From: Hymenobacter siberiensis
GTDB taxonomy: Bacteria > Bacteroidota > Bacteroidia > Cytophagales > Hymenobacteraceae
Direction of reading: 5' to 3'
Assembly (NCBI RefSeq): GCF_018967845.1
Contig: NZ_JAHLZZ010000001.1
Location: 3,844,001 to 3,908,000 of the forward strand
DNA length: 64,000 bases
Within the stretch, counting starts at the first letter, position 1. Each line of letters begins with the position of its first letter. The translations under genes and the position numbers were made by a program. The notes below the pieces were generated by a model. That model was not told the origin of the DNA and ran no database searches. It was given only the letters and a program-made list of their open reading frames with translations. This document shows, piece by piece, positions 56,051 through 64,000 of this stretch.

Positions 56051-58330
56051 TTACGCCACCGGGCCGGCTTCTTTCAAGCGAATCAGGTTCAGGGCCGAGC
56101 CGGCTTTGAACCACTCAATCTGACCTTCGTTGTAGGTGTGGTTCAACGTAATCAGGTCGGTGTCGCCGTCGGCGTGGTGCAGGCGGGCTTGCAGGGGCTG
56201 GCCTTCCTGGAAATCCGTCAGGCCAAGGATGTCGATGGTGTCGCCTTCCTCAATCAGGTCGTAGTCGGCCTTGTTGGCGAAGGTGAGGCCGAGCATACCC
56301 TGCTTCTTCAGGTTGGTTTCGTGGATGCGGGCGAAGCTCTTCACAATCACGGCGCGCACGCCGAGGTGGCGGGGCTCCATGGCGGCGTGCTCGCGCGACG
56401 AGCCTTCGCCGTAGTTCTCGTCACCGATTACCACGGTGCCAATATCCATGCTCTTGTAGGCGCGGGCCGACTGCGGCACGGTGGTGTAGCCGTCGCCCTG
56501 CACGGCGAAGTTGCGCACCGAGTTGGCCTCGCCATTGAAGGCGTTGGTGGCTCCGATGAGCATGTTGTTGGAGATATTATCCAAGTGACCGCGGTATTTC
56601 AGCCACGGGCCGGCCATCGAAATATGGTCGGTGGTGCACTTGCCCTGGGCTTTGATGAGCAGGCGCAGGCCCATCAAATCGGTGCCTTCCCAAGCCTTGA
56701 AGGGTGTCAGCAGCTCCAGGCGGTCGGAGGTATCGCTCACCAGTACCTGCACGCCCAAGCCATCGGCGGCGGGAGCCTGGAAACCGGCATCCTCCACGGC
56801 GAAGCCACGCGGGGGCATTTCCACGCCTACCGGCTCGTCGAACTTCACGGGGCCGTTTTTGCCGGGTAGCGTGTCGGTGAGGGGGTTGAAGGTCAAATCG
56901 CCGGCAATGGCGAAGGCTGTCACGATTTCGGGCGAGGCCACGAAGGCGTGGGTGTTGGGGTTGCCGTCGTTGCGCTTAGCGAAGTTGCGGTTGAAGCTCG
57001 TAATGATGGAGTTACGGCGCTTGGGGTCGTCGGTGTGGCGGGCCCACTGGCCGATGCACGGGCCGCAGGCGTTGGCGAGCACCACGCCGCCCATGTCGGC
57101 GAAGGTGTCGAGGAGGCCATCGCGGGCCACCGTGTAGCGTACCAGCTCCGAGCCGGGCGTGATGGTGAACTCGGCGTTTACAGTCAAGCCCTTATCTACG
57201 GCCTGCTTGGCAATGCTGGCAGCGCGGGTAATGTCTTCGTACGAAGAGTTGGTGCACGAGCCGATGAGGCCCACTTCCAGCTTCTCGGGCCAGCCGTGCT
57301 CCTTTACAGCGGCGGCAAACTCCGAAATCGGCCAAGCGGCGTCCGGCGTGAACGGGCCGTTCACGTAAGGCTCCAGCGTGTTGAGGTCGATTTCGATGAG
57401 CTGGTCGTAGTATTTGGCGGGTTCGTTATACACTTCCTCGTCGGCGCGCAGGTGCTGGCGCACGGCGGCGGCGGCCTCGGCAATCTCGGCCCGGCCGGTG
57501 CCGCGCAGGTAGTCGCCCATTTTCTCGTCGTAGGAGAACACCGACGTGGTAGCGCCGATTTCAGCGCCCATGTTGCAAATAGTGCCTTTGCCAGTGGCCG
57601 AGAGGCTTTCGGCACCGTCGCCGAAATACTCCACGATAGCGCCCGTGCCGCCCTTCACGGTCAGGATGCCGGCTACTTTCAAAATCACGTCTTTGGCCGA
57701 AGTCCAGCCGTTCATCCGGCCGGTCAGCTTCACGCCGATGACTTTCGGGAACTTCAGCTCCCAGGCCATGCCGGCCATTACGTCCACGGCATCAGCGCCG
57801 CCCACGCCGATGGCCACCATGCCCAGGCCGCCCGCGTTGGGGGTGTGCGAGTCGGTGCCAATCATCATGCCGCCGGGGAAGGCGTAGTTTTCTAGCACTA
57901 CCTGGTGAATGATACCCGCGCCGGGCTTCCAGAAGCCGATGCCGTATTTGTTGGAAACCGAGGCCAGGAAGTCGTACACTTCCTTGTTTTCGGAATTGGC
58001 TTCGGCCAGGTCGGCAGTAGCGCCGTCTTTGGCCTGAATGAGGTGGTCGCAGTGCACCGTGCTGGGCACGGCGGCGGTGGGCTTGCCGGCCTGCATAAAC
58101 TGGAGCAGCGCCATCTGGGCGGTGGCATCCTGCATAGCCACGCGGTCGGGGGCGAAATCGACGTAGGAAACGCCGCGCTCGTAGGCCTGCTTTACTTCGC
58201 CGCCATAAAGGTGGGCGTAGAGAATTTTCTCAGTGAGGGTAAGCGGGCGTGCCACGGCGGCGCGGGCCGCCTCGATGCGGGAACCCATGCCGGCGTACAC
58301 CGTGCGAATCATTTCCAGGTCGAAAGCCAT
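56051..58330 (-). CDS. Aconitate hydratase
   Basis: A 759-residue TCA enzyme that isomerises citrate to isocitrate through an iron-sulfur cluster. Motifs: [35 protein letters not shown], the cluster cysteines in [10 protein letters not shown] and ACGPCIGQW, and the swivel-domain [19 protein letters not shown]. The order of domains and length suit the mitochondrial-type aconitase of Bacteroidota. The ATG at 58330 (MAFDLEM) is preferred to the one at 58396. A -7 box lies 30 bases upstream. Confidence 0.97.
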   Translation of the reverse strand: MAFDLEMIRTVYAGMGSRIEAARAAVARPLTLTEKILYAHLYGGEVKQAYERGVSYVDFAPDRVAMQDATAQMALLQFMQAGKPTAAVPSTVHCDHLIQAKDGATADLAEANSENKEVYDFLASVSNKYGIGFWKPGAGIIHQVVLENYAFPGGMMIGTDSHTPNAGGLGMVAIGVGGADAVDVMAGMAWELKFPKVIGVKLTGRMNGWTSAKDVILKVAGILTVKGGTGAIVEYFGDGAESLSATGKGTICNMGAEIGATTSVFSYDEKMGDYLRGTGRAEIAEAAAAVRQHLRADEEVYNEPAKYYDQLIEIDLNTLEPYVNGPFTPDAAWPISEFAAAVKEHGWPEKLEVGLIGSCTNSSYEDITRAASIAKQAVDKGLTVNAEFTITPGSELVRYTVARDGLLDTFADMGGVVLANACGPCIGQWARHTDDPKRRNSIITSFNRNFAKRNDGNPNTHAFVASPEIVTAFAIAGDLTFNPLTDTLPGKNGPVKFDEPVGVEMPPRGFAVEDAGFQAPAADGLGVQVLVSDTSDRLELLTPFKAWEGTDLMGLRLLIKAQGKCTTDHISMAGPWLKYRGHLDNISNNMLIGATNAFNGEANSVRNFAVQGDGYTTVPQSARAYKSMDIGTVVIGDENYGEGSSREHAAMEPRHLGVRAVIVKSFARIHETNLKKQGMLGLTFANKADYDLIEEGDTIDILGLTDFQEGQPLQARLHHADGDTDLITLNHTYNEGQIEWFKAGSALNLIRLKEAGPVA

Positions 58331-58359
58331 AGGATGCGTGTTATATAAAGAGTGGTTGC

Positions 58360-58368
58360 GCAAATGTA
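58360..58368 (-). promoter_or_regulatory. -7 box of the aconitase promoter
   Basis: The minus strand reads TACATTTGC, fitting TAnnTTTG, 29 bases before the ATG. Confidence 0.55.
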
Positions 58369-58576
58369 GCACTCCGGCTAAGTTGTACCTAGCCAAAATG
58401 CGCCGATGCGGGTTTTCATAGGTTTAACGTGATTTTTTGGGGTGGCGTTCGGGGTGGGGCGGCCGTTATTTCTCGCGGAGGTGCGCGGAGGTTTCCGCAG
58501 CGGTACGCAAAGGCAGGCGTAACCTAACGGCCCGGGGCTTGGTTGTTGGGCTTCTGTCTGCATTTTTGCGCTTACC

Positions 58577-59902
58577 ATGAAATCAATTTCCCTTTCGCTG
58601 CTGGCTACGGCCACGCTGGGCCTGAGCCTCGCCGGCTGCTCATCCAATTCCACTTCTTCCGAAACGGCCACTACCGGCGGCGCGGCCGGAGCCCCGGTGC
58701 TCACGCCCGGCCCGTGGCGCGGCGTACTGGCCACGCAGGGCCAGGGAATCCCGTTTTTATTTGAGGTGAAAGATGAAGACGGCAAGCCGGTGGTTTATCT
58801 TATTAACAAAGGCCTGAACGGCGAGGAACGGCTGCGCTGCGAGGACATTAAATCGGCCGGCGACTCTACTACGATAAGGATGCACGCTTTTGATGCGGCG
58901 CTGGTCGTGCGGGCCGACGGCGCGGATAAGCTGAAAGGCACTTGGGTGAAGTATGATTCCAAAACGCCCTATCGCGTGCCAATGACGGCCACGGCGGGTG
59001 CGCAGGAGCTGTTCCCAGCCGCTCAATCGGCGGAAAAGCCGGGTGACTTTAACGGTACCTGGCGGGCTACCTTCGACGATAACGGCAAGCGCTACCCGGC
59101 CACGGGGGTCTTCACCCAGCAGGGCAGTCTGCTCACCGGCACCTTCCTGACCAACACTGGCGACTATCGCTACCTCAGCGGCCAGGTAAGCGGCCAGGAT
59201 ATAAAGCTGAGCACCTTCGACGGCAGCCACGCCTTTCTGTTCACGGCCCACAACGGACCGAAGGAACCGGTGGATATCACCAAGGAATACGCGCCTAACA
59301 CGCTGTTCGGCGACTTCTACTCCGGCAAAGCGGGTCACGAAACCTGGACGGCCGTGCCCGACCCCAAGGCCAAGCTGCCCGACGCCGACACCCTTGTCTA
59401 CCTCAAAAAAGGCGAATCGCGGCTGAATTTCAAGTTCCCGAACGTGCTGGAAGGCGGCAGCATCTCCCCCACCGACCCCAAGTACCGGGGCAAGGTGGTG
59501 GTGGTGCAAATTCTGGGCTCGTGGTGCCCCAACTGCATGGACGAAACCAACTTTCTGGCCCCGTGGTACGAAAAGAATAAGGCGCGCGGCGTGGAAATCA
59601 TCGGCCTGGGCTACGAACGCAGCGGCGACTACACCAAGTCGGCACCCAAGCTGCGCAACATGCGCGAGCGGTTTCACATTGGCTACGACGTAGCTTTTGC
59701 GGGCGTTTCCGATAAGGATTCGGTGGCGCGGTCGCTGCCGCAGCTGGCAAAATTCGTAGCGTTTCCGACCACCATTTTCCTGGATAAAAAAGGCAACGTG
59801 CGGAAGATTCATACCGGCTTCTCAGGGCCGGGCACGGGCCGATATTATCAGGAAGAAATCGATGGTTTTAATAAGGAGATTGACAAGCTGCTAAAGGAGT
59901 AG
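58577..59902 (+). CDS. TlpA/ResA-like thioredoxin-fold lipoprotein
   Basis: A 441-residue lipoprotein (lipobox LSLAGC, Cys21). An N-terminal beta-rich domain (about 40-270) is followed by a thioredoxin-like domain (about 285-440) with the active site WCPNC (Cys317, Cys320) and the cis-Pro segment FVAFPTTIFLD. It probably reduces or exchanges disulfides of exported proteins, with the N-terminal domain giving substrate binding. This architecture is common in Bacteroidota. The ATG at 58577 gives the lipoprotein signal. Confidence 0.92.
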   Translation: MKSISLSLLATATLGLSLAGCSSNSTSSETATTGGAAGAPVLTPGPWRGVLATQGQGIPFLFEVKDEDGKPVVYLINKGLNGEERLRCEDIKSAGDSTTIRMHAFDAALVVRADGADKLKGTWVKYDSKTPYRVPMTATAGAQELFPAAQSAEKPGDFNGTWRATFDDNGKRYPATGVFTQQGSLLTGTFLTNTGDYRYLSGQVSGQDIKLSTFDGSHAFLFTAHNGPKEPVDITKEYAPNTLFGDFYSGKAGHETWTAVPDPKAKLPDADTLVYLKKGESRLNFKFPNVLEGGSISPTDPKYRGKVVVVQILGSWCPNCMDETNFLAPWYEKNKARGVEIIGLGYERSGDYTKSAPKLRNMRERFHIGYDVAFAGVSDKDSVARSLPQLAKFVAFPTTIFLDKKGNVRKIHTGFSGPGTGRYYQEEIDGFNKEIDKLLKE

Positions 59903-60052
59903 TGCGGGGCAAAAAGATGAAGCGGAAGTGAGGATTGGGCGCTGGAATAAGCCCTATTACGCAGAAGCTTACGACCTAAGTTAGTAATCTACGTAAACAT
60001 TATAGTGGCTTCCTTACCCGCGCTGCATCTTTCAGCACCCAATCTTTTCCCT

Positions 60053-60925
60053 ATGAAAAACATTCTTGTTCCCACCGACTTTTCGGCCGAGTCGCACCAT
60101 GCGTTTGAGGTAGCCCTGCAGCTGGCCCGTCAAACCGGCGGCACCGTAACCCTGCTGCACGTACTGGAAGCCCCCGAGACAAACACGGGCAATTTCAGCA
60201 CCTACGGCGGCCCCGTGAACGGCAGCGAGCTACCCAACAGCGACGGCGGCATCGACAAGATTTTCTTCATCAAACTGATGGAGGTGACCAAGGGCCGGCT
60301 GCACGCCCTGCGCAACGAAGCCGAAACCCTGGCCCCCGGCGTGCCGGTAACCGATGCCGTGGAAGCTGACCGCATCGGCGACGGCATTCTGAAAGCCGTG
60401 GAGCGCCACGGCTCCGACCTGGTGGTGATGGGCGCGCAGGGCCACGGGGCGATGGAGAACTTTTTTGTGGGTTCGAACACCGAGCGGCTCATCCGGCTGG
60501 CCAAGGTGCCGGTTCTGACCGTGAAGCATCAGCAAAGCACGTTTGAGGTGCGCAACATCGTATTCCCGTCTGATTTCACGGAGGAATCGACCGGGGCCAT
60601 TGCTGGTTTGCAGCAGGTGCAGGCCGCTTTCCCCAACGCCGTTGTGCACCTGCTACACGTCACGAACGGCGCCGAAACCACCACGACCCGGCAGCACGAG
60701 CTGGCCTTTGCCGAACGCGCCCAGCTGACTAGCTTCCAGACCGCCTCCATCTCCGCCGACAGCACCAGCGCCGGCATCGAGCAATTTGCCCGGCAGGTCA
60801 GCGCCGACCTGGTGGTGATTCCGACCCGCGCCCGCTCTGGCCTCAGCCGTCTCTTCCAAAGTAGCATCGCTGAAGCGGTGGCGACCAATGCCTTCCCACC
60901 GGTGCTCACTTACCATCTGGCATAG
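60053..60925 (+). CDS. Universal stress protein, tandem Usp domains with an ATP-binding loop
   Basis: A 290-residue protein. Domain 1 (about 1-160) has KNILVPTDFSAESHHAFEVA and the complete nucleotide loop VVMGAQGHGAMENFFVGSNTE (G-x2-G-x9-GS), so it can be an ATP-binding Usp. Domain 2 (about 165-290) has RNIVFPSDFTEESTGAI and the loop IPTRARSGLSRLFQSS. It differs from the three Usps at 33-38 kb, which have lost the loop. The ATG at 60053 is preferred to 60005. A similar gene follows downstream. Confidence 0.92.
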   Translation: MKNILVPTDFSAESHHAFEVALQLARQTGGTVTLLHVLEAPETNTGNFSTYGGPVNGSELPNSDGGIDKIFFIKLMEVTKGRLHALRNEAETLAPGVPVTDAVEADRIGDGILKAVERHGSDLVVMGAQGHGAMENFFVGSNTERLIRLAKVPVLTVKHQQSTFEVRNIVFPSDFTEESTGAIAGLQQVQAAFPNAVVHLLHVTNGAETTTTRQHELAFAERAQLTSFQTASISADSTSAGIEQFARQVSADLVVIPTRARSGLSRLFQSSIAEAVATNAFPPVLTYHLA

Positions 60926-60970
60926 CGAGCGCCCAGGTTTCACACGCTATTACAACGGATACATCCCAAC

Positions 60971-61004
60971 AAAAAAGGTTGCCCCAGGGGCAGCCTTTTT
61001 TGTT
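60971..61004 (+). terminator. Terminator between the two Usp genes
   Basis: AAAAAAGGTTGCCCC pairs with GGGGCAGCCTTTTTT (with one G-T or bulge), giving a hairpin with A/T flanks. Confidence 0.85.
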
Positions 61005-61215
61005 GAATGCCCAGGCTTCTAATAAGTGCTATCCTCCAAAAATCCGACAATCATTTCACTTAAACACCTTTAAATCAATATTATAATACAAATAGCTAAT
61101 TATAAATATTAATCCTGAAATTTATGTGGCAACTTATAGAACAACTCAATGGCTGCGCCCCGCCATTACACGGCAAAAATGACGGATTACTGCCCACCCT
61201 AATTCCACTTCGGCC

Positions 61216-62070
61216 ATGAAGAACATATTGGTTTGCACCGATTTTTCGCCCGAAGCCCACAACGCTTTTGAAGTGGCCTTGCAGTTGGCCAAACGCACGG
61301 ATGGCCGCGTCACGCTGCTGTATGTGCTGGAAGAAGCCGAGGGCGTAGCAGGCGGCTTCAGCACGATGGGCATCCCGACGGGTGCCCACAGCGTCGACCG
61401 GATTTTCACCATCAAGCTACTGGAAACCACCAAGCGGCGAATGCACTTCCTGCGCGATGAGGCCGCCCAGCTGGCCCCCGAAGTACCGGTGCAGGACAAA
61501 GTAGAAATTGCCCGCGTCGGCGATGGAATTCTGCATGCCATCCGGCGCGACCACCCCGACCTGGTGGTGCTGGGCGCGCGCGGCCACGGCGCGGTCGAGC
61601 ACTTTTTCGTGAGCTCCACCACCGAGCGCATCATTCGACTGCCCCCCTGCCCGGTGCTCACCGTGAAGCACCCGCACACCGATTTCGACGTGCAGAACAT
61701 CGTATTTCCGTCCGATTTCGCGGCCGATGCTGCCAGCGCCCTCGAAGGCCTGCGCCAGGTACAAGCCGATTTTCCCAATGCCACGCTGCACCTGCTGCAC
61801 GTAGCGGCCGGCGGCAGCGGCCACGTCGCCCAGCAGCAAATGCAGGCTTTCGCCCGGCAGCGCCACCTGCTCAACTGCCAGACGACCGAGGTAGACGCGG
61901 AGCGCACCAGCCTCGGCATCGAAGAATACGCCCAGCAGGTAGGAGCCGATATGGTGGTCATTCCCACGCACGCCCGCTCGGGCCTGAGCCGCTTCCTAAG
62001 CACCAGCATTGCCGAAACCGTGGCTACCCACGCCTTCCCACCAGTGCTGACGTACCATCTGGCCGCGTAG
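61216..62070 (+). CDS. Universal stress protein, tandem Usp domains
   Basis: A 284-residue protein, a close paralogue of the Usp at 60053: KNILVCTDFSPEAHNAFEVA, VVLGARGHGAVEHFFVSSTTE (loop with S in place of one G), QNIVFPSDFAADAASAL and VIPTHARSGLSRFLSTSIAETVA. The duplication is recent enough to keep the same order of motifs and ends (TYHLAA). An AT-rich gap of about 210 bases separates it from the terminator. Co-regulation is uncertain because of that terminator. Confidence 0.92.
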   Translation: MKNILVCTDFSPEAHNAFEVALQLAKRTDGRVTLLYVLEEAEGVAGGFSTMGIPTGAHSVDRIFTIKLLETTKRRMHFLRDEAAQLAPEVPVQDKVEIARVGDGILHAIRRDHPDLVVLGARGHGAVEHFFVSSTTERIIRLPPCPVLTVKHPHTDFDVQNIVFPSDFAADAASALEGLRQVQADFPNATLHLLHVAAGGSGHVAQQQMQAFARQRHLLNCQTTEVDAERTSLGIEEYAQQVGADMVVIPTHARSGLSRFLSTSIAETVATHAFPPVLTYHLAA

Positions 62071-62111
62071 TTATTGGCCGTTTGGTTATTCAGACCGCCA
62101 CAATCAGGACC

Positions 62112-62208
62112 GTCATGCAGAGCGCAGCGAAGCATCTTGCCCGCACAACGCAATTTAATTGATTGAATTCTGGTGGCGGGCAAGATGCTTCGCTGCGCTC
62201 TGCATGAC
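62112..62208. repeat. Perfect 33-bp inverted repeat (GTCATGCAGAGCGCAGCG family)
   Basis: Positions 62112-62144 and 62176-62208 are exact reverse complements with a 31-base AT-rich loop. The GCAGAGCGCAGCGAAGCATG part is shared with the loop of the element at 53846. It lies between a Usp gene and the convergent cytochrome P450. Confidence 0.9.
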
Positions 62209-62225
62209 GATGACGGTCTGAAAGC

Positions 62226-63644
62226 CTACCCCCGCACCCGCAGCCGCACCTGAAAATCATTTTTCGGCCGGAGCGTGACGAGCGGCTGCATGGCCACGGG
62301 CGGCTGCCCGGCCACCCACTCGATATCGAACTGCCGCAGCAGCTCCAACGTCACGAGCTGCATTTCGGTGAGGGCGAACTGCATGCCGATGCACAGGCGC
62401 GGCCCACCACCAAAGGGCACGTAAGCATTGGCCTGCACCGGCTGCGCCTGGCTGGGCGCGAAGCGGCCGGGCCGGAATTCCTCGGGCGCGGGCCAATATT
62501 TCGGGTTGTGGTGCAGGCCGTGGAAATAAAGCGAAAACAGCGTGCCTTTGGGAATACGCAGGCCCTGGTATTCGTCATCAGCCAGGGCCACGCGGTCCAC
62601 CATCCAGGCGGGCGGGTAGCGGCGCATGGCTTCCTGCACGGCATAGAGGGCCGTACCGAGGCGCGGTAGGTCCTCAAACGTGGGGGTGCGGCCGGCCAGC
62701 ACGGCGGCCATTTCCTGTTGAATAACCACGGCCTCGGCCGGATGGTGGGCCAGCAGGTAGGTCAGCCAGGTGAGGGCGTTGGCGCTGGTTTCGTGGCCGG
62801 CCACGAGCAGGATGAGCGACTCGTCTATGAGCCGGTCGGCGGGCATGGGTTCGCCGGTGTCCTCGTAGCGCACGTCGAGCAGCATTTGCAGCAGGTCGTC
62901 GGGCGGCGTGGGGGCGTTGGGGTGGGCGTTGGCCTGCTGGCGCTGGGCGATGAGGCCATCCAGCAGCGTGCGCAGCTCGGCGGCCAGCGCATCGTGATAC
63001 GCAAACCGCCCCCGCAACCGAAACCACGGCTTGAGGTATGGCTGCCGGATGGAGCGCACGAAAAACGCCTGAATCTCGGTAATCAGCCCCGCCAGCCGGT
63101 CCAGTTCGGCCTCCGGGAAATTGGTACTGAACACCGAGCGGGCGATGATGCGGAAGGTCAGGCGCGTCATCAATTCGTGTACGGCCACGGTGGCCACGCC
63201 GCCCGCAGCCATGGCCTGCGCCACCAGCGGGGCCAGCGTTTCGGTCGTTATTTCCTGCATGAGGCCGGTGAGGCCCGCCACCCGCTGCCGGTGAAAACCG
63301 GGCTGAATGAGCCGGCGCTGCCGCAGCCAGTCGGGGCCGTCGTTGGTGAGCAGGCCGTGGCCGATGTAGCGCGAAAAGCCCCGCGTGAACTTCGACTTGG
63401 CGTAGTTCCGGTTGTTCTTCTGCAACACGTGCTGAATAAGGCCGGGGTCGCGGGTGAGAATGCTTTTTTCGACCCCACCAATGAACAGCTCCACCGTATC
63501 GCCGTGGCGGGCCAGCACCTGGTTCAGCACCGGCAGCGGGTCCTTGGCCAGGGCGAATGAGCGCAGCAGCGAGCGCCAGCGCGGCAGCCGGGGCAGCCGA
63601 AATGGCGTTTCCGAAGCTTTATCAGCAACCAACAGCTCGCTCAT
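62226..63644 (-). CDS. Cytochrome P450
   Basis: A 472-residue soluble monooxygenase. The I-helix AGHETSA (about 282-288), the K-helix EAMRR (Glu338/Arg341), the meander-region PEEFRPGRF, and the heme loop FGGGPRLCIGMQFA with Cys418 are all present. It probably hydroxylates a lipid or small molecule; resemblance to CYP102/CYP4-like bacterial lipid P450s is suggested by the sequence style, but the substrate is unknown. No redox partner is adjacent. The ATG at 63644 is preferred to 63767, since the extra 41 residues are not conserved-looking. Confidence 0.94.
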   Translation of the reverse strand: MSELLVADKASETPFRLPRLPRWRSLLRSFALAKDPLPVLNQVLARHGDTVELFIGGVEKSILTRDPGLIQHVLQKNNRNYAKSKFTRGFSRYIGHGLLTNDGPDWLRQRRLIQPGFHRQRVAGLTGLMQEITTETLAPLVAQAMAAGGVATVAVHELMTRLTFRIIARSVFSTNFPEAELDRLAGLITEIQAFFVRSIRQPYLKPWFRLRGRFAYHDALAAELRTLLDGLIAQRQQANAHPNAPTPPDDLLQMLLDVRYEDTGEPMPADRLIDESLILLVAGHETSANALTWLTYLLAHHPAEAVVIQQEMAAVLAGRTPTFEDLPRLGTALYAVQEAMRRYPPAWMVDRVALADDEYQGLRIPKGTLFSLYFHGLHHNPKYWPAPEEFRPGRFAPSQAQPVQANAYVPFGGGPRLCIGMQFALTEMQLVTLELLRQFDIEWVAGQPPVAMQPLVTLRPKNDFQVRLRVRG

Positions 63645-63803
63645 GGTACGGGCCGCACTTGGATGCGGCCCCCAAAAATACAGCTGACCACACGCCGGCT
63701 CATCTTTTTTGCCCCTACCCGCGTACAGCCAAAGGCACCTAGTACGGCTCCAGCTCCCGAGCGCCACTTATCTTTCTTGCCATCCCAAAAACCCTTCTCC
63801 GTT

Positions 63804-64000
63804 ATGTGGATTCAGCAACAAGCCAATGCTCCCGCCTCCCTTTCCGACCTGCAGGGCCGCACGGTGGGCCTCAAATTTGAGTGCAACAAGTGCCAGACCG
63901 AGGTATTCACCGCCCTCATCGGTGTGCCGGAAATCAACGAAAGTGCCGACTCCATCAAGCACGCCGCCAACCACGAAATTGAAGAGGTGAAGTGCCCCAC
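63804..64000 (+). CDS. Start of a zinc-ribbon-like protein, truncated by the window edge
   Basis: The first 65 codons are visible (MWIQQQANAPASLSDLQGRT...). FECNKCQTEVF contains a C-x2-C pair, and the window ends at VKCP, a further Cys, so a small zinc-binding domain is likely. The rest lies outside. A TATCTTTC -7-like box is at 63769-63776. No family can be named. Confidence 0.6.
   Translation, partial: MWIQQQANAPASLSDLQGRTVGLKFECNKCQTEVFTALIGVPEINESADSIKHAANHEIEEVKCP

Overview
The window is a chromosomal segment of a GC-rich Bacteroidota bacterium, most likely a Hymenobacter-like member of the Cytophagales. Supporting signs are secreted proteins with type IX (Por) C-terminal sorting domains, TonB-dependent receptors with carboxypeptidase-like plug extensions, MbnP/diheme-peroxidase genes, -7 promoter boxes of the TAnnTTTG type, almost no Shine-Dalgarno sequences, and many universal stress proteins. 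No rRNA, CRISPR array, phage or conjugative module was seen. One tRNA (Arg, CCG anticodon) is present.

Layout. 1-4.9 kb: end of a probable site-2 protease, a small membrane protein, then a copper-type operon (Cys-rich secreted peptide, MbnP lipoprotein, MbnH/MauG-like diheme enzyme, outer-membrane barrel). 4.9-13.1 kb: pgk, a tandem double-domain D-Ala-D-Ala ligase followed by a PASTA protein, a T9SS cargo protein and a fasciclin protein. 13.5-25 kb: TonB receptor, tRNA-Arg, ohr, sucC, a TIM-barrel glycoside hydrolase, lolD, a phage-recombinase-like protein, a YwqK-type repeat protein, recQ and a rhodanese. 25-31 kb: secreted endonuclease I with Calx-beta domains, a small GNAT, two acidic low-complexity proteins and a second TonB receptor. 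31-40 kb: accessory region with a decayed IS5/IS427-type element carrying a nested TA-flanked element, hemF abutting the IS end, three universal stress proteins, FNR-like TGAT-N4-ATCA sites, a doubly broken L,D-transpeptidase, and small proteins. 40-53 kb: T9SS subtilase, a small gene, a 246-bp MITE with 8-bp target duplication, MscS channel, a hydrolase homologue lacking its nucleophile, a TIGR02117 protein, a nonsense-split YiaA, a membrane MutS homologue, a Dph6-like ATP pyrophosphatase, glycosyltransferase 2 and EcsC. 53-56 kb: a RAYT (REP-associated tyrosine transposase) flanked by REP-like palindromes that have themselves been hit by a short palindromic element and by an IS4-family IS, then an AT-richer DUF3885 gene. 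56-64 kb: aconitase, TlpA-like lipoprotein, two universal stress proteins, a cytochrome P450 and the start of a zinc-ribbon-like protein.

The most distinctive property is the density of palindromic and foldback elements. At least eight sequence families lie between genes, two palindromes lie in frame inside the D-Ala-D-Ala ligase gene, and one sits inside another. A second theme is gene decay: IS5 transposase, L,D-transpeptidase and YiaA carry nonsense changes that all fit C-to-T or G-to-A transitions, and two genes carry homopolymer frameshifts (C9, T8). Those frameshifts could be real or assembly errors.
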